A stretch of DNA of 64,000 nucleotides from Lacticaseibacillus casei DSM 20011 = JCM 1134 = ATCC 393 (GCF_000829055.1 NZ_AP012544.1:1550001-1614000); one strand, 5' to 3'; positions 1 to 9,479 are shown, numbered from the stretch's first letter. The notes: generated by a model from the letters alone, not told the origin. Program-made: numbers and translations.

Positions 1-348
1 CCACTTGCCAAAAATTGCTGCTTCATCACCCATCTGAAAGCGATCTTTTAGCCAAGGCTGATTGAAGAAAGTGACCAGAATGACACTGCGTTCGACCTGC
101 AACTTGACATTCACCCGGCTTCGATGCGGACCAAAACGGCTAATGACAGGATCGGCAACCACGACGCCTTTGATCGTCAGCTTTTCTTGATCGGCTGCTT
201 CAGCAAGGTCTTTAACTTTAAGGTCATCATAGCGATATGGAAAATAAAACAGAACATCACCGACCGTATGAATGCCTAAACTGGCCAAGCCTTCTTCACG
301 CTTAGGACCAACACCGGGTAAAACGCTAACCGGGTCCGTGAGCGCCAT
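1..348 (-). CDS. recG: ATP-dependent DNA helicase RecG, N-terminal part (cut by window edge)
   Basis: RecG remodels stalled replication forks and Holliday junctions. Only the first ~116 codons are present; the gene continues past position 1. The visible protein begins MALTDPVSVLPGVGPKREEG and has the RecG helix-hairpin-helix-like start (LPGVGPKR), followed by the beginning of the OB-fold wedge domain. Three consecutive ATG codons lie at 346-354. The one ending at 348 is chosen because it gives the best spacing to the GGAGGG ribosome binding site. A terminator separates recG from the upstream fakA. The helicase motifs lie outside the window, so the call rests on the N-terminus and on the usual fakA-recG order. 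Confidence 0.85.
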   Translation of the reverse strand, partial: MALTDPVSVLPGVGPKREEGLASLGIHTVGDVLFYFPYRYDDLKVKDLAEAADQEKLTIKGVVVADPVISRFGPHRSRVNVKLQVERSVILVTFFNQPWLKDRFQMGDEAAIFGKW

Positions 349-410
349 CATCATCCCTCCCTTCGCAATAAGATGGTAAACGACAAACTGTGCTTAGCCT
401 TTCATGTCGC

Positions 411-436
411 AAAAAAGTGCCCCGCATGCGGGACAC
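411..436 (-). terminator. Intrinsic terminator after fakA
   Basis: A GC-rich hairpin (GTGtCCCGC-AT-GCGGGgCAC read on the minus strand) is followed by six T residues. It lies between the fakA stop and the recG start, so recG probably depends on readthrough or its own promoter. Confidence 0.8.
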
Positions 437-457
437 CTTGGCAGTAAAGCAACTTGT

Positions 458-2134
458 TTACTCGACTGAGACAAGATAAGGATAAACCGGCTGATCGCCT
501 TGGTGAATTTCAAATTCCAGATCCGGATGCGCTTTGCCGACCGCATCCGCAATTTTCTTCGCTTCGCCTTGATTAGCATCGGCGCCCACAATGATCGTGA
601 CAATTTCGCTGTCGTCATTGATCATCTTGTTTACCATGGCAATCGCTGCTTGTTGGCGATCCTGATCAGTGACGCTAATCGTGCCGTCAATGATCCCCAT
701 CCAATCGTGATTTTTGATAGCCAGTCCATTAATGGTGGTATCGCGAATTGCTTGCGTAATAGAACCGCTAATCACATTCGGTAGTTGTGCGGTCATTTCG
801 CTTTGATTGGTAGCCAAATCGGCGTCTGGATTATACCCAAGCATAGCGGTCATGCCTTGATTGATGGTCTTACTTTTCACGACAGCTACTTCTACGTCAG
901 TTGCGGCCTTAGCAGCAGCTTCTGCCGCCATGAAAATATTGCCGTTATTTGGTAAGACGATCACATGCTTAGCGTAAGCGGCCTTCACCGCATCCAAAAT
1001 GTCATTGGTGCTTGGATTCATGGTTTGCCCGCCATTTAGCACGTAAGTCACGCCCAGACTCTTGAATAACTCGCCGAGTCCCTCACCGGCAGCGATGGCA
1101 ACAACACCCATTTCCGCTAGTGGTTGGTCATTGGCATGAGCATCTAGAGAGCCTTCCCGTTCGATAATGCTTTCCTGTTGTAAGCGCATGTTATCGACTT
1201 TGATTTTCATAAGCTCACCGAACTGCTGGCCGTAACGAAAAACCGTACCAGGATGTTCCGTATGAACGTGAACTTTAACCACTTCTTCATCAGCAACCAC
1301 CAATGTCGAGTCACCAAGGGTATTCAAATAATTACGAAACGGTTCATAATCAAAGTGCTTGAAATGATCGCCGGTTTCGAGTTCAACCATCATTTCGGTA
1401 CAATAACCATAAACAATGTCGGCCGGATCCAGTTGGGTTTGGGCGCTCTGGTGGTGGACGGCATTAATCATTTCGGTCATTTCTTCATCCGTGACATCAT
1501 GAACATCCGAACTGACTTCGCCGGATAAGCCTTCACGAAATCCTTCATAGATGAAAACGAGTCCCTGACCGCCTGAATCAACCACACCGACTTCTTTCAA
1601 AACAGCCAGCAGATCCGGCGTCTTGGCTAATGTACGCTTAGCACCCTTAACAACGGCCGTCATCACGACCAAAGCGTCATCTGAGCCATTAGCGGCTTTT
1701 AGTCCGGCTTTAGCTGCTTCGCGGGCAACGGTCAGGATGGTGCCTTCAACCGGCTTCATTACCGCTTTATACGCCGTTTCGACGCCATGAGCAAACGCGT
1801 CAGCCAAGTCCTGAGCAGTCAGACTCTTTTTACCTTCTACGCTCTTGGCAAAGCCACGAAAAAGCTGGGAACTGATAACCCCCGAATTACCGCGGGCGCC
1901 CATCAGCAGGCCCTTACCTAAATGCTTGGCGAGATCGCCAACGCCAGCGTCGTTAGATTCCAACACTGCTTTGGCACCGGTTTGAAACGTCAGATTCATA
2001 TTGGTCCCGGTATCGCCATCAGGCACCGGAAAAACATTTAATGAATTCACAAAATCAGCATTTTTATTGATGCGATGTGCGGCTACCCGGATCATGTCCT
2101 GGAATTTAGTCGCCGTTATTTCGGTTACTGCCAC
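458..2134 (-). CDS. fakA: Fatty acid kinase catalytic subunit FakA (DhaL/DegV-type, YloV)
   Basis: FakA phosphorylates fatty acids carried by FakB (DegV) proteins and so feeds exogenous fatty acids into phospholipid synthesis. The 558-aa protein has an N-terminal DhaL/DAK2 domain. Its Asp-rich Mg-ATP site PDGDTGTNM is at residues 38-46, followed by the glycine loop GARGNSGV near residue 80 and the DSGGQG motif near residue 190. A long C-terminal DegV-like region follows. The length is typical of YloV/FakA. It follows yloU by about 60 bases and is almost certainly co-transcribed with it, as in other Firmicutes. No fakB gene is visible in this window. Confidence 0.9.
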   Translation of the reverse strand: MAVTEITATKFQDMIRVAAHRINKNADFVNSLNVFPVPDGDTGTNMNLTFQTGAKAVLESNDAGVGDLAKHLGKGLLMGARGNSGVISSQLFRGFAKSVEGKKSLTAQDLADAFAHGVETAYKAVMKPVEGTILTVAREAAKAGLKAANGSDDALVVMTAVVKGAKRTLAKTPDLLAVLKEVGVVDSGGQGLVFIYEGFREGLSGEVSSDVHDVTDEEMTEMINAVHHQSAQTQLDPADIVYGYCTEMMVELETGDHFKHFDYEPFRNYLNTLGDSTLVVADEEVVKVHVHTEHPGTVFRYGQQFGELMKIKVDNMRLQQESIIEREGSLDAHANDQPLAEMGVVAIAAGEGLGELFKSLGVTYVLNGGQTMNPSTNDILDAVKAAYAKHVIVLPNNGNIFMAAEAAAKAATDVEVAVVKSKTINQGMTAMLGYNPDADLATNQSEMTAQLPNVISGSITQAIRDTTINGLAIKNHDWMGIIDGTISVTDQDRQQAAIAMVNKMINDDSEIVTIIVGADANQGEAKKIADAVGKAHPDLEFEIHQGDQPVYPYLVSVE

Positions 2135-2194
2135 GAAACATCCTCCTCGAAGAACTTTAATATCGTCACACCGTCAAATGACAGTGCCTTAATG

Positions 2195-2557
2195 TCAGTC
2201 GCCTAATACCTTGACGCCTTGGACGATGACGGTCACTTCGTCGGTTGTGACCCCCAACATCGTTTCGAGGTTGTATTTTACTTTGTCTTGGACATTTCGG
2301 CAAACTTCGGATATTTTGGTACCATAACTGACAATGATGTTGACTTCAATCTTGACGCCATTGTCAGTTTGGCGTACCACAACACCGCGCGCATAATTTT
2401 CACGCTTCAAAATGTCATTGAGATTATCCCGAATCTGGTTACGGCTTGCCATCCCGACAATCCCGTAAATCGATGTCGCGGCACCACCAACCACTGTTGC
2501 AATGACATTGTTGGAAATGTCGATAATCCCATACTTGGTTTTGATTTTGACCGCCAT
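2195..2557 (-). CDS. yloU: Asp23/Gls24 family envelope stress protein YloU
   Basis: A 120-aa Asp23/Gls24-family protein. Members of this family are small cytoplasmic or membrane-tethered proteins linked to cell-envelope stress; exact function is unknown. The start MAVKIKTKYG is chosen over an upstream in-frame codon because AGGAGG sits seven bases before it. The family hallmarks are the repeated Val/Ile-rich strands and the segment VVGGAATSIYGIVGMASR. A second family member (yqhY) lies at 23.5-24.0 kb. It is first in the yloU-fakA unit. Confidence 0.88.
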   Translation of the reverse strand: MAVKIKTKYGIIDISNNVIATVVGGAATSIYGIVGMASRNQIRDNLNDILKRENYARGVVVRQTDNGVKIEVNIIVSYGTKISEVCRNVQDKVKYNLETMLGVTTDEVTVIVQGVKVLGD

Positions 2558-2615
2558 GCTGAATCCTCCTAGCCATTCACGATGCGCTTTCACACCGCGT
2601 ACAATTCTACCAGTT

Positions 2616-2644
2616 AGTGTAGCATAGGCACGAAAGCATTAAAA
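2616..2644 (-). promoter_or_regulatory. Probable promoter of yloU-fakA
   Basis: Read on the minus strand, TTTTAA (2639-2644) is separated by 17 bases from TACACT (2616-2621), about 60 bases upstream of the yloU start. Confidence 0.5.
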
Positions 2645-2715
2645 GCGCCCCCGCTTGTGGATTCCTGCCTAGGCCTTCTCACTGACGGATGCTTCGACTT
2701 CCGCGCTGAAGAAGC

Positions 2716-2766
2716 AAAAAGATCCTGACAATGATGGATGCATCACATTCATTGTCAGGATCTTTT
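2716..2766 (-). terminator. Terminator of rpmB
   Basis: An 18-bp near-perfect stem (AAAAAGATCCTGACAATG and its complement) is followed on the minus strand by a T run. It sits immediately after the rpmB stop. The symmetric A/T flanks would also work on the plus strand. Confidence 0.88.
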
Positions 2767-2779
2767 TGTATTTATGGGA

Positions 2780-2965
2780 TCAAACCCGGGTCAGTTTACC
2801 TGATTTAAGGGCACGTGCAGAAACCCATACCCGCTTTGGTTTACCATCAACAAGGATACGAACCTTGTGCAGGTTGGCTTTCCATGTGCGCCGGCTTGAA
2901 TTCAAAGCATGTGAACGCTTGTTGCCAAACGTGGTATGACGACCTGTAATAACATCTTTAGCCAC
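2780..2965 (-). CDS. rpmB: 50S ribosomal protein L28
   Basis: This 61-aa basic protein starts [20 protein letters not shown], the standard L28 opening (GRxxxxGNxRSHA). It is a structural protein of the large ribosomal subunit. The gene is monocistronic: terminator downstream, AAAGGAGG ribosome binding site upstream, and no partner gene. It lacks the paired zinc-binding cysteines found in some L28 paralogs, so it is the C-minus type. Confidence 0.96.
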   Translation of the reverse strand: MAKDVITGRHTTFGNKRSHALNSSRRTWKANLHKVRILVDGKPKRVWVSARALKSGKLTRV

Positions 2966-3019
2966 AATATGACCTCCTTTTTTTCAAGGTCACCCTCGAA
3001 TTTTTCACTCAACTAACTT

Positions 3020-3088
3020 ATCATAGCCCCGCGGCGAATGCAAGAAGTTTTGCAAAGTAAAATTACTTGACAGCCTCGATTCGCCGCG
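3020..3088 (-). promoter_or_regulatory. rpmB upstream region with 10-bp inverted repeat
   Basis: A possible -10 box TATGAT lies at 3020-3025 (minus strand), with a poor -35 near 3041-3047. A perfect 10-bp inverted repeat, CGCGGCGAAT (3030-3039) and ATTCGCCGCG (3079-3088), brackets the region. One arm falls in the promoter spacer. Whether it is a thiN 3' hairpin or an operator is not clear. Confidence 0.35.
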
Positions 3089-3120
3089 ACAATGATTACA
3101 CACTGACTGTCATTTGGTAG

Positions 3121-3789
3121 CTAGTTGTCGACTTTTTGACCGATACGATCGCGGCTGTAGATGATCGCAACTTGGCCTGCTGTCCAACTGACCGTAAACG
3201 GTTCGTTTCCAATGAATTCGTTTGACGCCCATGCGTAAGGAAACGCACCATCCCATGCTTTCAGAGGATACTTGGCACCGGTGATTGTCAAAGCCGTCAC
3301 CGGCGTCAAATTAATAACGGCCACGTAGCGATAACCCGATACTGGCCGAATGGTATGGGTTCCCGGTCCGTAATAATCGACGTGATTTTGCTCGTCCAGA
3401 AGATGGATCCGTTCAATGTCATCAAGAAAACGCGGCTGAAGCGGCAAAAACAGGTTGGACAAAAAATGATCCAGCCGTCCGCCGGTAGCCCCGATCAGTG
3501 TCACTTTATCTGCGGAAAAGTCCGTTAAGGCCGCCTTCACCGCCAGTTCGGTATCCGTATCGTCTTTTGCCGACGGGACTTGCTCAATCTTTTGAACACG
3601 CTCCCGAACTAATTGAAATTCGCTCGCTGTCAATGAGTCAAAATCGCCGACTGCCAATACTGGCTTAATACCTGCTTTGACCAATCGCAGGGTGCCCCGA
3701 TCAACCCCGATCCATTCGCCGGCTAATTGTTGCCAGTCCTCTGAGAGATTCTCATGCGGTCCGCCAGCCATGATATTGACGTCTGTCAT
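3121..3789 (-). CDS. thiN: Thiamine diphosphokinase
   Basis: It converts thiamine plus ATP to thiamine diphosphate, the active cofactor. The 222-aa length is normal for bacterial ThiN. Visible motifs are AGGP near the N-terminus, GVDRG (around residue 28), GDFDSL (around 48) and the conserved GATGGRLDH loop (around residue 100), which are nucleotide- and metal-binding elements of the family. The start codon overlaps the rpe stop (ATGA), so the two are translationally coupled. It is the last gene of the rsgA-rpe-thiN tail, the usual order in Firmicutes. Confidence 0.93.
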   Translation of the reverse strand: MTDVNIMAGGPHENLSEDWQQLAGEWIGVDRGTLRLVKAGIKPVLAVGDFDSLTASEFQLVRERVQKIEQVPSAKDDTDTELAVKAALTDFSADKVTLIGATGGRLDHFLSNLFLPLQPRFLDDIERIHLLDEQNHVDYYGPGTHTIRPVSGYRYVAVINLTPVTALTITGAKYPLKAWDGAFPYAWASNEFIGNEPFTVSWTAGQVAIIYSRDRIGQKVDN

Positions 3790-4436
3790 TTGACCGCCTC
3801 GCGCAGTGCCGTGATTGCGTCACCGACATTTGGCGCGCCGAACACATAGGAACCTGCTACAAAGATATCGGTGCCGGCTGCTGCGGCCGTCTTCACTGTC
3901 TGGTCGTTAATCCCACCATCAACTTCGATCGCAAAATGTAAATCTCGTTCCTGCCGAATTTTGTGCAATCGCGCAACCTTATCAACCATTGGCGTCAGGA
4001 ACTTCTGCCCACCGAATCCGGGATTGACCGTCATCACCAAAACCTGGTCGACAAGGGGCAACACTTCATCCAGACTGCTCAGTGACGTACCGGGATTCAC
4101 CACCACTCCGGCACGAACCCCGGCAGCGCGAATATGTTGCAAGACACCATAAAGATGACTGGTTGCTTCTTCGTGCACCAAAATCGTATCGGCACCGGCC
4201 TCGGCAAACTCCGGTGCCCAAACACCCGGATCACTCACCATAAGATGCACTTCCAGCGGCAGATTCGTCACCGGACGCAACGCCTGAATGACCAAGGGAC
4301 CAAACGTCAGATTACCGACAAAGTGGCCATCCATAACATCCACATGCAACAAATCCGCCCCTGCTTCCTCGACTTTTTCAACATCGCGAGCTAAATGAGC
4401 AAAATCAGCACTTAAAATTGATGGGGCAATTTTCAT
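3786..4436 (-). CDS. rpe: Ribulose-phosphate 3-epimerase
   Basis: It interconverts ribulose-5-phosphate and xylulose-5-phosphate in the pentose phosphate/phosphoketolase pathway. The 216-aa TIM barrel starts MKIAPSILSADFAHL. It has the metal-ligand region HVDVMDGHFVGN (around 30-42), the phosphate loop NPGFGGQ and the second metal/catalytic Asp in EVDGGIN. Start supported by GGAGGG with normal spacing. It overlaps thiN by four bases and follows rsgA with a 59-base gap. Confidence 0.96.
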   Translation of the reverse strand: MKIAPSILSADFAHLARDVEKVEEAGADLLHVDVMDGHFVGNLTFGPLVIQALRPVTNLPLEVHLMVSDPGVWAPEFAEAGADTILVHEEATSHLYGVLQHIRAAGVRAGVVVNPGTSLSSLDEVLPLVDQVLVMTVNPGFGGQKFLTPMVDKVARLHKIRQERDLHFAIEVDGGINDQTVKTAAAAGTDIFVAGSYVFGAPNVGDAITALREAVK

Positions 4437-4495
4437 AGTAATCCCTCCGTGTGAGCGTGAACCGCGCGCTTAAAAGCCGGTCCTCGCATGATCGA

Positions 4496-5401
4496 TTACT
4501 TTTTCTTATAAACCGGGCGCTTACCGCTTAATTCTTCGCGAAATTGCAAATAATTTTCATAGCGACTCGCCATGATCTTACCAGCGGCCAAAGCTGCCTT
4601 GACTGCACAATGGGGCTCGCTGACATGTTGACACCCGCGAAACTTACAGTTGGGTGCCAAGGCAACAAATTCAGGGAATCGGTCGCGTAAATCATCTAGG
4701 GTCACGTCTAGCAAGCCAAGCGATGAAAACCCCGGAGTGTCAGCCACTAGCCCGCCATGGATCGGATACAAATCTGTTGTCCGCGTCGTATGCCGCCCGC
4801 GGTTCAACGCACGACTGATAGACGCAGTCGCCAAATCCAGTCCCGGCACCAAATGATTGATCAAAGTCGACTTCCCCGACCCTGTTTGACCGGTGAAAAT
4901 CGTCAATTTATCCGCAAAACTGGCCTGAACCTGCTTCAAAACCGTTTGATCAAAAACATGCTCCGGCGCAAAAACAGCGTAGCCGATCGCTTGGTAGCCT
5001 GTCAATGATGTTCGAATCTTTTCCAGTAACTTGGCAGGGGTCAAATCGGTTTTGGTCAAATAAATTTCAGCGTGAATCGCATGGCCTTCAAGATAAACCA
5101 GAAAGCGATCCAATAAATTCAAGGAAAAGTCCGGTTCAACGGCAGAGGTAATCAGTAAAGCCTGATCCACATTAGCGACTGGCGGACGGGCCAGCGCATT
5201 TTGGCGTGGCAGGATCCGTAAAAGATAACCTTCATCATCCCCATGACCGGGTTGGAAGGCCGCAAAGTCGCCAACCAGCGGTGTGATGTTATCATTGCGC
5301 AGACTTCCACGGCCACGGGTGCGATAAACTGTCTCACCGACCGCAATATCATAGTACCCACTAATTTGTTTAATGATTCTTCCGGTTAATTCATCACTCA
5401 T
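4496..5401 (-). CDS. rsgA: Small-subunit assembly GTPase RsgA (YloQ)
   Basis: A circularly permuted GTPase that matures the 30S subunit. The 301-aa protein has an N-terminal OB fold, then GTPase motifs in permuted order: G4 (TKTDL), G1/P-loop (GQTGSGKST), G3 (DTPGF). A C-terminal zinc finger follows, with the cysteines and histidine visible in NCKFRGCQHVSEPHC. Its ATG overlaps the prkC stop by four bases, so it is coupled to the phospho-signalling pair. RsgA is a known substrate of this kinase in Bacillus, so the clustering makes biological sense. Confidence 0.96.
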   Translation of the reverse strand: MSDELTGRIIKQISGYYDIAVGETVYRTRGRGSLRNDNITPLVGDFAAFQPGHGDDEGYLLRILPRQNALARPPVANVDQALLITSAVEPDFSLNLLDRFLVYLEGHAIHAEIYLTKTDLTPAKLLEKIRTSLTGYQAIGYAVFAPEHVFDQTVLKQVQASFADKLTIFTGQTGSGKSTLINHLVPGLDLATASISRALNRGRHTTRTTDLYPIHGGLVADTPGFSSLGLLDVTLDDLRDRFPEFVALAPNCKFRGCQHVSEPHCAVKAALAAGKIMASRYENYLQFREELSGKRPVYKKK

Positions 5402-7389
5402 TGGGTAATATTTGCCTCCTGCGCAATCACTGTGCCATCCCGCACAACGCGGTAGCTGCCGGGATACTTCTTGCTAACTTGCAACGTAATCGTGACTTGG
5501 TCATCTGCCGTGATATTGAATGTTTTATTGATGTCACTGATATTGTGTGTCTTATCACCAATAAAGACCTGAATGCCATTTGGCGTCACGCCACTGCTGC
5601 TTGCACTGGCACTCGCGCTACCGGAAGCAGCAGATGGTGCCTGGTACGGAATCGAAATAGTTTTTGAAACGGTTTTGACTTCATCAGGGTCTGCACCTTG
5701 GGAAATGGTGACATTCACGGTGGCTCCGGATTGAACCTGTGTCCCTGCAGCCGGGTTCTGACTAATCACCATGCCAGTATCGACCGTGTCGGAGTAAGCT
5801 TGACTGATGACAATCTTTAAACCAACCTCATTAGCATAGTCACGTAAACTCTTTTCTGTATATCCGGTAAGGTCACGCAACGCAAACGACGTGTTGACCT
5901 TCTTGACTCTAACCGGCTCGGCAACTTCAAACGTGATGGTTGTCTTGCTGGCAATCACTTTTTTCCCGGCTTTGATACTTTGAGACAGAATCTTGCCTGC
6001 AGCCGCTTCGTTTGTTTTAATCAGCTTCTCTTTTACAGTCACGCCCCGTTTTTGCAGATCAGACTTGGCATCGCTGTAATCCTGCCCGACATAATTATCC
6101 AGCGTGATCCGCGGTTGTCCCCGACTTAAAATCAGGTTGACGCTCGACGACTCTTTCACGCTGACTTGCCGTTTCGGATCAGAATCGATGACTAAATCCT
6201 TATCCACCTTGGTTGAGTATGCATAGCGGTACTTTCCGACCTTCAACCGCGCACTTTTTAGCGCTGTCTTGGCCTGAGTAGTTGTCATGCCGCGTAAATC
6301 AGGTACAGCAACATCTGCTTTTTGATTGGCTGTCACAACGCCAATCCCGATCAGCAACAAAAGAACCACGGCTGCACTGATAGCCACAATAAGCCAGCGG
6401 CGGCGCTTCTTTTTAGGCCGGTTCTCAGGAGCAGCTTGACTAGCGGGCTGATCCGCCCCGCCATCAGAATTGTGCGGCGGAGTTGGGCCATTAGGAACGA
6501 TCGGCACAACTCGCGTTTCATCCAAATCGTCCTTAGGAATCACGTACTTGGCTTCATGCGCTCGGGCAGGACTCAAGGCAGTGTTCAAATCGCTTGCCAT
6601 GGCCTCGGCACTGGTATACCGATTGGCAGGATTCTTGGCAGTCGCTTTGAAGACAACATTCTCGAGGGCTTGCGGAATATGAGGATCAAACGCTCGAACT
6701 GAAGGAACCTCTTCCTGAAAATGCTTCAACGCAATTGAGACCGCTGAATCACCTTCAAACGGAACCGACCCCGTCAGCATTTCAAAAAGAATGATCCCGA
6801 GCGCATAAATGTCGCTTTGTCGCGTGGGCATACTCCCCCGAGCCTGCTCAGGGGAAAGATAATGAACCGATCCCAATAACGAATTGGTCATCGTCATGGA
6901 ATTTTCCGATAGCGCGACAGCAATCCCGAAATCAGTAATTTTGGCATGCCCGTTTGCATCAATCAAAATATTCTGCGGTTTTAAATCGCGGTGAATAATA
7001 TTGTGATCATGGGCCGTCTGAACGGCGGACAGAATTTCTTCCATCATATCGACAACGCGCTGATACGGAATCGGAAAATGCTCAACGATATAATGCTTTA
7101 AATCAGAGCCTTTAACATACTCCATGACCAGAAACTGCTGACCATGGCTTTCACCCACATCATAAATCGACACGATATTAGGGTGCACCAATTCGCTGGT
7201 CGCCATAGCTTCACGTTGAAACCGCCGAACCGTGTCAGGATCGTTTTGTAAATCAAGTCGCAAAACCTTGACCGCAACGTCACGATCGAGGATAAGATCG
7301 TGCGCTAAATAGACGTTGGCCATGCCGCCTTCGCCTAATGTTTTGATGAGCTTATAGCGTTCATTTAAAATCGTCCCCGGCTCGATCAT
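5398..7389 (-). CDS. prkC: PASTA-domain Ser/Thr protein kinase PrkC/StkP
   Basis: A membrane kinase that senses peptidoglycan fragments and controls growth and wall synthesis. The 663-aa protein has an N-terminal Hanks kinase domain with glycine loop GEGGMANVY (19-27), catalytic loop HRDLKPQN and DFG motif DFGIA. A single membrane helix follows a Lys/Arg stretch (near residues 333-357). Three PASTA repeats come next, then a Ser/Ala-rich linker (SGSASASASS) and a C-terminal beta-rich extension. The kinase is therefore cytoplasmic and the PASTA part outside. It overlaps prpC by four bases (ATGA), forming the standard kinase/phosphatase pair. Confidence 0.96.
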   Translation of the reverse strand: MIEPGTILNERYKLIKTLGEGGMANVYLAHDLILDRDVAVKVLRLDLQNDPDTVRRFQREAMATSELVHPNIVSIYDVGESHGQQFLVMEYVKGSDLKHYIVEHFPIPYQRVVDMMEEILSAVQTAHDHNIIHRDLKPQNILIDANGHAKITDFGIAVALSENSMTMTNSLLGSVHYLSPEQARGSMPTRQSDIYALGIILFEMLTGSVPFEGDSAVSIALKHFQEEVPSVRAFDPHIPQALENVVFKATAKNPANRYTSAEAMASDLNTALSPARAHEAKYVIPKDDLDETRVVPIVPNGPTPPHNSDGGADQPASQAAPENRPKKKRRRWLIVAISAAVVLLLLIGIGVVTANQKADVAVPDLRGMTTTQAKTALKSARLKVGKYRYAYSTKVDKDLVIDSDPKRQVSVKESSSVNLILSRGQPRITLDNYVGQDYSDAKSDLQKRGVTVKEKLIKTNEAAAGKILSQSIKAGKKVIASKTTITFEVAEPVRVKKVNTSFALRDLTGYTEKSLRDYANEVGLKIVISQAYSDTVDTGMVISQNPAAGTQVQSGATVNVTISQGADPDEVKTVSKTISIPYQAPSAASGSASASASSSGVTPNGIQVFIGDKTHNISDINKTFNITADDQVTITLQVSKKYPGSYRVVRDGTVIAQEANITQ

Positions 7390-8129
7390 GACGGTTCCCT
7401 CCGATCCTGATGAATGATCAAGGCGCTAATATTATCCGGTCCACCAGCGGCATTGGCTTGAAGAATCAATTCCTGGGCCTTGCTGCCAATCGGCATATCC
7501 TCGCGTAAAACCGTCGCAATGCTTTCGTTGTCAACCATATTGGTTAGGCCGTCTGAACAAAGCAACAGGTAATCATCATACTCCATGTCATAGATCGTTA
7601 CGTCAGCGTCAACATCGCTGCTGACCCCTAAAGAACGGGTGATCACATTCCGTTGCGGAAAGCGTTTGGCCTCTTCAGGCGTCAGTTCGCCATGTTTCAC
7701 CAGCTCGTTGACCAAACTATGATCCTCAGTAATCTGAATCAGATGTCCGTTACGATAAAGGTACCCGCGCGAATCACCGATATTGGCCACGACAAACCGT
7801 GAGCCACTGATAATGACCGACACCACGGTTGTTCCCATGCCAGACAGATCAGTGTATTGCTTGGCTTTTTGTAAAATCATGTCATTTTCTTGTTGCAACT
7901 CAAAAATAAGCCAACGCACGATTGACTCGATTTCCGCCGTATCGGTCTTTTCAAACGCATAGCCAAGATGCGAGACCGCCATTTCACTGGCAACATCGCC
8001 GCCGCGGTGGCCACCCATCCCATCAGCCACTAAGGCAAACGTTGCGTCGGATTTGTTCTTGAAAATGCCGACATAATCCTGATTATTTGGTCGCCGCCGA
8101 CCGATGTCCGTGCGATAAGCAAACTCCAT
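7386..8129 (-). CDS. prpC: PP2C-type protein phosphatase PrpC/Stp
   Basis: It removes phosphate from Ser/Thr residues phosphorylated by PrkC. The 247-aa protein has the PP2C metal-binding motifs: an RxxNQD-type start (GRRRPNNQD), VADGMGGHRGGD, NIGDSRGY, the CSDGLTNMV Asp and the C-terminal GGPDNISALI. It overlaps prkC by four bases, and nine bases separate it from rsmB upstream, so it is co-transcribed and translationally coupled. Confidence 0.96.
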   Translation of the reverse strand: MEFAYRTDIGRRRPNNQDYVGIFKNKSDATFALVADGMGGHRGGDVASEMAVSHLGYAFEKTDTAEIESIVRWLIFELQQENDMILQKAKQYTDLSGMGTTVVSVIISGSRFVVANIGDSRGYLYRNGHLIQITEDHSLVNELVKHGELTPEEAKRFPQRNVITRSLGVSSDVDADVTIYDMEYDDYLLLCSDGLTNMVDNESIATVLREDMPIGSKAQELILQANAAGGPDNISALIIHQDRREPS

Positions 8130-8138
8130 ACATACCCC

Positions 8139-9479
8139 TCATTTACGGCGAATCATACTGGCAATGAAAAAGCCGTCGGTATCATAATCGTCTGGAAATA
8201 GTTGCAGTGCCGGTGCCCCATGCGCCTTGGTTAATGGCTTGAGCGTCAAAACCGGCACCTGTTCAAATTCAGGATGAGCAGCCAAAAATTGCGTGACAAC
8301 ATCCTGATTCTCCTCTTTCACCATTGTACATGTACTATACGTCAGGCGGCCATCGATTTTTAATGTGGGCGCCACGCTATTAAGAATCGCCAACTGAATC
8401 TGTTGTAAATGGCGCGGATCATCAGCCTGTTTGGTGTACTTGATTTCCGGTTTACGGCGAATCAGTCCCAATCCGGAGCAAGGCGCATCAACTAAAATCT
8501 TGTCAAATGATTCAGGAGCAAAAGTTGTATCAACTTGCCGTGCATCCAACATTTGGGCAGAAACCCGATCGGCTAATCCCAAACGATTGGCATTTTGTTG
8601 AACTAGCCGAATCTTGTTGGCATGGAGGTCCAATGCCGTAACACGTCCGCCTTGATCAGGATCAAGATACTGGGCAATGTGGGTCGTTTTGCCACCAGGA
8701 GCCGCACATGCATCCAACACTGCATCACCTGGCTGAATATCCAGACTCGGCGCCACCAACATCGAACTTTCATCCTGCATGGTGTAATCCCCTGCAGCAA
8801 ATTCCGGCGTGCCCGCCAAATGTCCGCCGGGAGCAATCAAGCCGATCGGCGTCAGCGGGCTTTCCCGTAGTTCAGGAAAGCTCGGCTGTAAGATTTTCAG
8901 CAAAGCATCCGGCGTTATTTTGGTGGTATTGACGCGAATTGACGCATGCGCAGGCTGATTGATGGCCGCCAGTACGCTGGCTGTTTTGGCGACACCCAAC
9001 TGTCCCTGCAGTTTCTTGACAAGCCAAAGCGGCGTGCTGCTGGTGATAGCAAGTCGCTCGATGGGATCGCTAATGCTTGCAGGATCCGGGAAACCGGTAC
9101 GCTGTGCTTGCCGCAGCACCCCGGTCACAAACTTGGCAATGCCTTGATGGCCCAGTTGTTTGGCGATTTCGGTGCTGTCAAAAAAGACTGCCCGCGCCGG
9201 CACTTTATCTAAATACTGTAGTTGATAGACCGCAGTTTGCAGCAAACACCGAACCCAGGGATCCAGCTGGCGATTTTTGACGAACGGCTTCAACAAGTAG
9301 TCTAAGGTTAATTGATGCTGAATCACCCCATAGACAATGTTGGTCAGCAAACCAGCATCCCGACTGTCAAGCCGATACTTAGTGATGATGTGGTCAAGGG
9401 TCAGATTGGAATAACCGCCTTTGCCCACAACGCGGGTCAACGTCTGGACTGCCAGCAATCGCGGATTATTTGGCTTCAT
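8139..9479 (-). CDS. rsmB: 16S rRNA (cytosine-967 C5)-methyltransferase RsmB (Sun)
   Basis: It methylates C967 of 16S rRNA. The 446-aa protein has an N-terminal NusB-like RNA-binding domain (first ~150 residues). The Rossmann methyltransferase carries the SAM loop DACAAPGGKTTH and the two conserved cysteine motifs DAPCSGLG and STCTM. The start overlaps the fmt stop by 14 bases. The usual fmt-rsmB-prpC-prkC order is kept. Confidence 0.95.
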   Translation of the reverse strand: MKPNNPRLLAVQTLTRVVGKGGYSNLTLDHIITKYRLDSRDAGLLTNIVYGVIQHQLTLDYLLKPFVKNRQLDPWVRCLLQTAVYQLQYLDKVPARAVFFDSTEIAKQLGHQGIAKFVTGVLRQAQRTGFPDPASISDPIERLAITSSTPLWLVKKLQGQLGVAKTASVLAAINQPAHASIRVNTTKITPDALLKILQPSFPELRESPLTPIGLIAPGGHLAGTPEFAAGDYTMQDESSMLVAPSLDIQPGDAVLDACAAPGGKTTHIAQYLDPDQGGRVTALDLHANKIRLVQQNANRLGLADRVSAQMLDARQVDTTFAPESFDKILVDAPCSGLGLIRRKPEIKYTKQADDPRHLQQIQLAILNSVAPTLKIDGRLTYSTCTMVKEENQDVVTQFLAAHPEFEQVPVLTLKPLTKAHGAPALQLFPDDYDTDGFFIASMIRRK

